In this document: one piece after another, positions 21,128 through 24,302 of the stretch | Position numbering within the stretch: the first letter of the stretch is position 1 | Layout of the letters: each line of letters starts with the position of its first letter | Assembly (NCBI GenBank): GCA_045634005.1 | Contig: JAZQZL010000012.1 | Location: 1 to 24,302, forward strand | DNA from: Flemingiibacterium sp045634005 | GTDB taxonomy: Bacteria; Bacillota; Clostridia; Oscillospirales; CAG-272 | Direction of reading: 5' to 3' | DNA: 24,302 nucleotides | Notes under the pieces: generated by a model | Databases searched by the model: none | What the model was told of the DNA's origin: nothing | What the model saw: only the letters and a program-made list of their open reading frames with translations | Program-made: the position numbers and the translations under genes

Positions 21128-22279
21128 ATGGGAATTGAAGATTTGTTCTCTAACCTTATCACCTATGCGTCGAATTTCGACATTCGTCCGATAATAATGT
21201 GGGCGATCGGCGGTCTGCTCATCTACCTTGCAATCAAGAAGGAAATGGAGCCTACACTCCTTCTGCCGATGGGCTTTGGCGCGATCCTCGTAAACATCCC
21301 CGGCTCTACCGCGGCTGCCGAAAAGGGCGCGGAGATCCTCGGTAATATCGTCGGCGAAACCGGTCCGCTTCGTACACTTTACGATGCAGGTATAGCAAAC
21401 GAGCTCTTTCCCCTAATACTCTTTATCGGTATCGGCGCGATGATAGACTTCGGCCCGATCCTCTCAAATCCCAAGCTTATGATATTCGGTGCGGCGGCAC
21501 AGTTCGGTATTTTCTTCACCTTCTGCCTCGCATCTATCTTCTTCGACGTCAATGACGCGGCATCTATCGGTATCATCGGTGCGGCTGACGGCCCTACCGC
21601 GATAGTCGTTGCACAGCAGCTGAATTCCAAATTCGTCGGACCGATAATGGTCGCGGCGTACTCGTATATGGCGCTTGTACCAATCATACAGCCGCCCGTA
21701 ATCAAGCTTCTCACGACAAAGAAGGAGCGCATGATCCGTATGCCATACAAGCCGGCAAACGTATCGAAGACGACACGCATACTCTTCCCCATAATCATCA
21801 CGGTGATCGCAGGTCTTTTCGCCCCCTCGTCCGTGTCGCTCGTCGGCTTCCTTATGTTCGGTAACCTCATTCGTGAGTGCGGCGTACTCGATTCGCTCTC
21901 CGAAACCGCACAGAAGGTGCTTGCTAACCTCATCACCATCTTTCTTGGCATCACGATAGCATCGCAGATGAACTACGAGCAGTTCTTACAGCCCCAGACG
22001 CTTCTTATACTCGGCCTTGGTCTGTTCGCGTTCGTATTCGACACTGCAGGCGGCGTGATCTTTGCGAAGATTTTGAACCTTTTCTTAAAGGAAAAGATCA
22101 ACCCAATGGTCGGCGCGGCAGGTATCTCCGCGTTCCCGATGGCAGGCCGTATCGTTCACAAAATGGGACTCAAGGAGGATCCGCAGAATTTCCTTCTTAT
22201 GCAGTCCATGGGTGTTAACGTATCAGGACAGATCGCATCCGTTATTGCAGGCGGTCTGATACTCAACTTCTTCGGTTGA
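21128..22279 (+). CDS. Sodium ion-translocating decarboxylase, beta subunit (OadB/MmdB/GcdB family)
   Basis: The beta subunit decarboxylates carboxybiotin and couples this to export of sodium ions across the membrane. The ATG at 21128 follows AAAGGCAGG; an upstream TTG at 21095 would add 11 residues without a good site. The 383-residue protein is rich in membrane helices throughout. The family's central ion-binding segment DAASIGIIGAADGPTAI (143-159) carries the conserved aspartate, and NPMVGAAGISAFPMAGR followed by MGVNVSGQIASVIAGG near the C-terminus are also typical. No carboxyltransferase or biotin carrier gene lies in this window, so the substrate (oxaloacetate, methylmalonyl-CoA or glutaconyl-CoA) cannot be told. 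A 74-residue membrane protein follows 16 bp downstream. Confidence 0.95.
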   Translation: MGIEDLFSNLITYASNFDIRPIIMWAIGGLLIYLAIKKEMEPTLLLPMGFGAILVNIPGSTAAAEKGAEILGNIVGETGPLRTLYDAGIANELFPLILFIGIGAMIDFGPILSNPKLMIFGAAAQFGIFFTFCLASIFFDVNDAASIGIIGAADGPTAIVVAQQLNSKFVGPIMVAAYSYMALVPIIQPPVIKLLTTKKERMIRMPYKPANVSKTTRILFPIIITVIAGLFAPSSVSLVGFLMFGNLIRECGVLDSLSETAQKVLANLITIFLGITIASQMNYEQFLQPQTLLILGLGLFAFVFDTAGGVIFAKILNLFLKEKINPMVGAAGISAFPMAGRIVHKMGLKEDPQNFLLMQSMGVNVSGQIASVIAGGLILNFFG

Positions 22280-22295
22280 TAGGAGGTAAATTCGA

Positions 22296-22520
22296 ATGAT
22301 TAATTTTCTTTCATCGGTTGGTATAATCGGCGGCGCGGACGGTCCCACAGCCATTATGGTTTCAAGTGGCGACACAATGTTTGAGCCGATGAATTTCGTA
22401 AAAAATCTTTCATATATGGGATTCGGTATGCTCGGCATATTCGTGGTCATCGGTCTTATTATGGTGACTACAGCATTCCTTAACAAGGCGTTTTCGGGTA
22501 AGAAAAACGACGATGAATAA
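22296..22520 (+). CDS. Small membrane protein repeating the OadB ion-site motif
   Basis: The ATG has AGGAGG nine bases upstream. The 74-residue protein begins with SSVGIIGGADGPTAIMVS (residues 6-23), nearly the same as SIGIIGAADGPTAIVVA of the preceding beta subunit. It has one membrane helix (about 44-62: MLGIFVVIGLIMVTTAFL) and a short charged tail (GKKNDDE). Size, single helix and position right after oadB suit an OadG-like gamma or delta subunit, which anchors the complex; however, gamma subunits are not usually described with the beta motif. It is the last gene of the unit, before a strong terminator. Role inferred from context only. Confidence 0.75.
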   Translation: MINFLSSVGIIGGADGPTAIMVSSGDTMFEPMNFVKNLSYMGFGMLGIFVVIGLIMVTTAFLNKAFSGKKNDDE

Positions 22521-22526
22521 AGTGCA

Positions 22527-22549
22527 GCTCCGCAGGTTTTCTGCGGAGC
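22527..22549 (+). terminator. Terminator of the beta-subunit operon
   Basis: GCTCCGCAG (22527-22535), loop GTTTT, CTGCGGAGC (22541-22549), then CCTTTTATTTTTC: a perfect 9-bp stem with a T-rich tail seven bases after the stop. Confidence 0.9.
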
Positions 22550-22563
22550 CCTTTTATTTTTCT

Positions 22564-22595
22564 TGCGGTGCGCGGGGTTTTGCGCGCCCCACCGC
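22564..22595. repeat. GC-rich hairpin between convergent terminators
   Basis: GCGGTG...GGGG pairs with CCCCACCGC, leaving a CGC bulge. It sits between the rightward terminator (22527-22549) and the leftward one (22602-22625). Confidence 0.5.
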
Positions 22596-22625
22596 AAAAA
22601 ACAAGCCGCCCAAACGGGCGGCTTG
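22596..22625 (-). terminator. Terminator of the fucosidase gene
   Basis: Leftward CAAGCCGCCC, loop GTTT, GGGCGGCTTG (arms 22602-22611 and 22616-22625), then TTTTTT: a perfect 10-bp stem with a clean T-run. Confidence 0.92.
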
Positions 22626-22631
22626 CAAATA

Positions 22632-23987
22632 TTACTTCTTTAAGAAAATTTCGATTACAGGAACAACCTGATTCGGCTTGATGACCGGCAGCGTGAATGC
22701 AACACGCTTCGGATCAACGGGAGCATCATCCTTGTAGCTTCCTGCTTCAAGCTGTACGGGTGCACCCTCTGCCTTGAACTTGATCTCGCTTCCATCGTGT
22801 AAGAACTGTGCGTAATCGATCTTGTCTGCGAGGTTGTCGAGCACGAGCGTCTTGAAGGGATACGAGAAGAGATGCGCGTAAAGGCGCGAGCCGTCCTCAC
22901 TCTGGGTGTAGTAAACGCCGTTCGGTGCTACGAACTCCGGCTCTGCCATAGTACAGCCGTAGATCGAGCGGTTGTTGTACTTCATCCACTTTTCGAATAC
23001 GCCGAGTGCGTCGCACGCGCGCTCGTCGATGTAACCGCGTGCACAAGGACCTACGTTCATAAGAAGGTTACCGCCGCACGATACGGTCTTGATAAGCATC
23101 TCGATAAGCATCTCGGGCGACTTCCAGGTCATCTCATCGCGGTGGTAGCCCCACGCGCCGGAGAAGGTCTGGCAAACCTCCCAGGTCTTGTATTCGCCGT
23201 TTTCCCACTGCGGCCATGTGCCGAGCTGTCGCTGTTCGGGAGTAACCGTGTCCTGCGGAATACCGAGGCGGTCGTTGATGATGATGCCCGGCTGAAGCTC
23301 GCGGATCATCTCGATAAGCTCCTCGGAGTGCCAATCCTCAGGCACCTTGGAGGTCTTACCGCTCACCTGTGTAACGGTCTTTCTGGAAGGATCGTTAGTG
23401 AAGGAGAAGTCGAACCAGATGATGTCGATCTTGCCGTAGTTGGTCATAAGCTCGCGAACCTGATTCTTCATAAACGCTGCATAAGCCTCCATATCGCGTC
23501 CCTTGTTTATCTTATCGAGTTCTCCGTTATCGCTATACAGCTTGTACTGCGGATGATAGTGGTCAATGGTGTAATCCTTATGATACCAGTCGAGCAATGA
23601 GTAGTAAAGACCGACCTTAAGACCTTCCTCGCGGAATGCCTCAACGTACTGACGTACGATATCGCGTCCGTAGGGAGTGTTGGTAATCTTGTAGTCGCTG
23701 TACTGGGTTTCGAACATACAGAAGCCCTCGTGGTGACGTGTGGTGAGCACCGCGTACTTCATACCTGCCGCCCTTGCACGCTTCGCGAGGTCACGCGCAT
23801 CGAAAAGATCGGGGTTGAAATACTTGAAGTAAGGCTCATAGTCCTCGTTGGTGAGCTTTTCAATGCTCTTTACCCACTCGTGACGTGCGGGCATTGCGTA
23901 AAGTCCGAAGTGAATAAACATACCGAAGCGGTCGTGAACGAGCCATTCGGTATCGCCGGGAGTTTTTCTGCGAACGTAAGATGACAT
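22632..23987 (-). CDS. Alpha-L-fucosidase, GH29 family
   Basis: GH29 enzymes release terminal alpha-linked L-fucose by a retaining mechanism. The 451-residue protein has the family barrel: FGMFIHFGLYAMPARHEWV (about 21-39), LTTRHHEGFCMF (81-92, substrate-binding histidines), and IIWFDFSF (189-196), in which D193 is the expected nucleophile. A Gly-rich segment (SCGGNLLMNVGP) is also typical. The C-terminal ~90 residues form a beta-rich domain. There is no signal peptide, so imported fucosyl-sugars are the likely substrates. GGAGG lies eight bases before the ATG. It is flanked by a promoter (24021-24049) and a strong terminator and thus is monocistronic, with no transporter nearby. Confidence 0.93.
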   Translation of the reverse strand: MSSYVRRKTPGDTEWLVHDRFGMFIHFGLYAMPARHEWVKSIEKLTNEDYEPYFKYFNPDLFDARDLAKRARAAGMKYAVLTTRHHEGFCMFETQYSDYKITNTPYGRDIVRQYVEAFREEGLKVGLYYSLLDWYHKDYTIDHYHPQYKLYSDNGELDKINKGRDMEAYAAFMKNQVRELMTNYGKIDIIWFDFSFTNDPSRKTVTQVSGKTSKVPEDWHSEELIEMIRELQPGIIINDRLGIPQDTVTPEQRQLGTWPQWENGEYKTWEVCQTFSGAWGYHRDEMTWKSPEMLIEMLIKTVSCGGNLLMNVGPCARGYIDERACDALGVFEKWMKYNNRSIYGCTMAEPEFVAPNGVYYTQSEDGSRLYAHLFSYPFKTLVLDNLADKIDYAQFLHDGSEIKFKAEGAPVQLEAGSYKDDAPVDPKRVAFTLPVIKPNQVVPVIEIFLKK

Positions 23988-24020
23988 TGTTTTGTCCTCC
24001 TAAAAAATATTTCTGCATTA

Positions 24021-24049
24021 AGTATATCATATCAAATGCGCTATGTAAA
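24021..24049 (-). promoter_or_regulatory. Promoter of the fucosidase gene
   Basis: Leftward TTTACA (24044-24049), 17 bp, TATACT (24021-24026), with TGA in front of the -10 (extended -10 type). Confidence 0.7.
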
Positions 24050-24136
24050 TGGAAAAATCCTTTTTTTATATGTGTTTTTGGCGAAAGCCTTTCCGAGCTT
24101 TTACTCGCGTTCCCACCCACGCGCAGAGGTACCAAT

Positions 24137-24158
24137 AAAAAAGCACCCGCCGAAGCGG
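24137..24158 (-). terminator. Terminator of pyrD
   Basis: Leftward CCGC-TTCG-GCGG (24147-24158) followed after four bases by TTTTTT (24137-24142), ten bases past the pyrD stop. The stem is short but has a stable UUCG loop. Confidence 0.65.
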
Positions 24159-24168
24159 TTCCATTTTT

Positions 24169-24302
24169 TTACCACGGCTGTACCGTTGCGGATATATCCG
24201 CAACACTCTTGATGCCGTTCTCTTCCATATATTTTGCGATACCGTCGATGATCTCAAGCGGCAGATAGGGGTTCGCGAACATCGCTGTACCCACGCCAAC
24301 TG
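24169..24302 (-). CDS. pyrD: Dihydroorotate dehydrogenase, C-terminal end (partial)
   Basis: The leftward frame from the right window edge to a TAA at 24169-24171 gives the last ~43 residues of a protein. VGVGTAMFANPYLPLEII, then GIAKYMEENGIKSVADI, is the C-terminal signature of class 1B dihydroorotate dehydrogenases: the G-T-A/N-F strand that closes the FMN phosphate site, and the last helix. The enzyme makes orotate for pyrimidine synthesis; in type 1B it works with the electron-transfer subunit PyrK. The gene continues beyond the window, and a hairpin terminator follows it. Other frames here are antisense or shifted and show no family pattern. Confidence 0.85.
   Translation of the reverse strand, partial: VGVGTAMFANPYLPLEIIDGIAKYMEENGIKSVADISATVQPW

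Overview
The window looks like the chromosome of a low-to-moderate GC Firmicute of class Clostridia, probably a gut-type lineage related to Oscillospiraceae/Ruminococcaceae. Evidence: an hrcA-grpE-dnaK-dnaJ operon behind a perfect CIRCE operator, a DnaK lacking the N-terminal-quarter insertion of Gram-negative DnaKs, a greA-lysS pair, an ftsE-ftsX-M23-S41 cell-wall operon, AGGAGG-type ribosome binding sites, and a palindromic repeat of a kind I associate with Clostridia. The species cannot be fixed from this sequence.

Layout. (1) 1-4010 is AT-rich accessory DNA: the 3' end of an unknown gene, a short VanZ-like frame, a decayed antisense piece of a dGTPase gene, two leftward genes of unknown function (the first behind an operator-like inverted repeat), and a 0.8 kb stretch with terminators and GGTGTAGT repeats. 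It resembles scarred mobile-element DNA, but no integrase or relaxase is visible. (2) 4011-10242, all leftward: ftsE-ftsX-M23 hydrolase-S41 protease, then greA-lysS. FtsEX is expected to gate the coiled-coil M23 hydrolase at the division site. (3) 10402-13164, leftward: rsmE, a polytopic membrane protein and a PucR/CdaR-type regulator; rsmE has a perfect consensus promoter. (4) 13335-19546, leftward: hrcA-grpE-dnaK-dnaJ-prmA, with a hairpin repeat inserted between grpE and dnaK. (5) 19570-20144: about 570 bp with no gene but many perfect hairpins. (6) 20174-20866, a NodB-type deacetylase, diverging from a rightward pair at 21128-22520: the beta subunit of a sodium-pumping decarboxylase and a 74-residue membrane protein that repeats a beta-subunit motif. 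(7) 22632-24302, leftward: a GH29 fucosidase and the 3' end of pyrD.

Most genes are housekeeping (translation, stress, division). The points most worth a second look are the small OadB-linked protein, the structured non-coding block upstream of hrcA, the dGTPase scar, the hairpin touching the dnaJ ribosome binding site, and the hairpin repeat inside the heat-shock operon. I found no complete, clearly new multi-gene system, CRISPR array, tRNA or rRNA.
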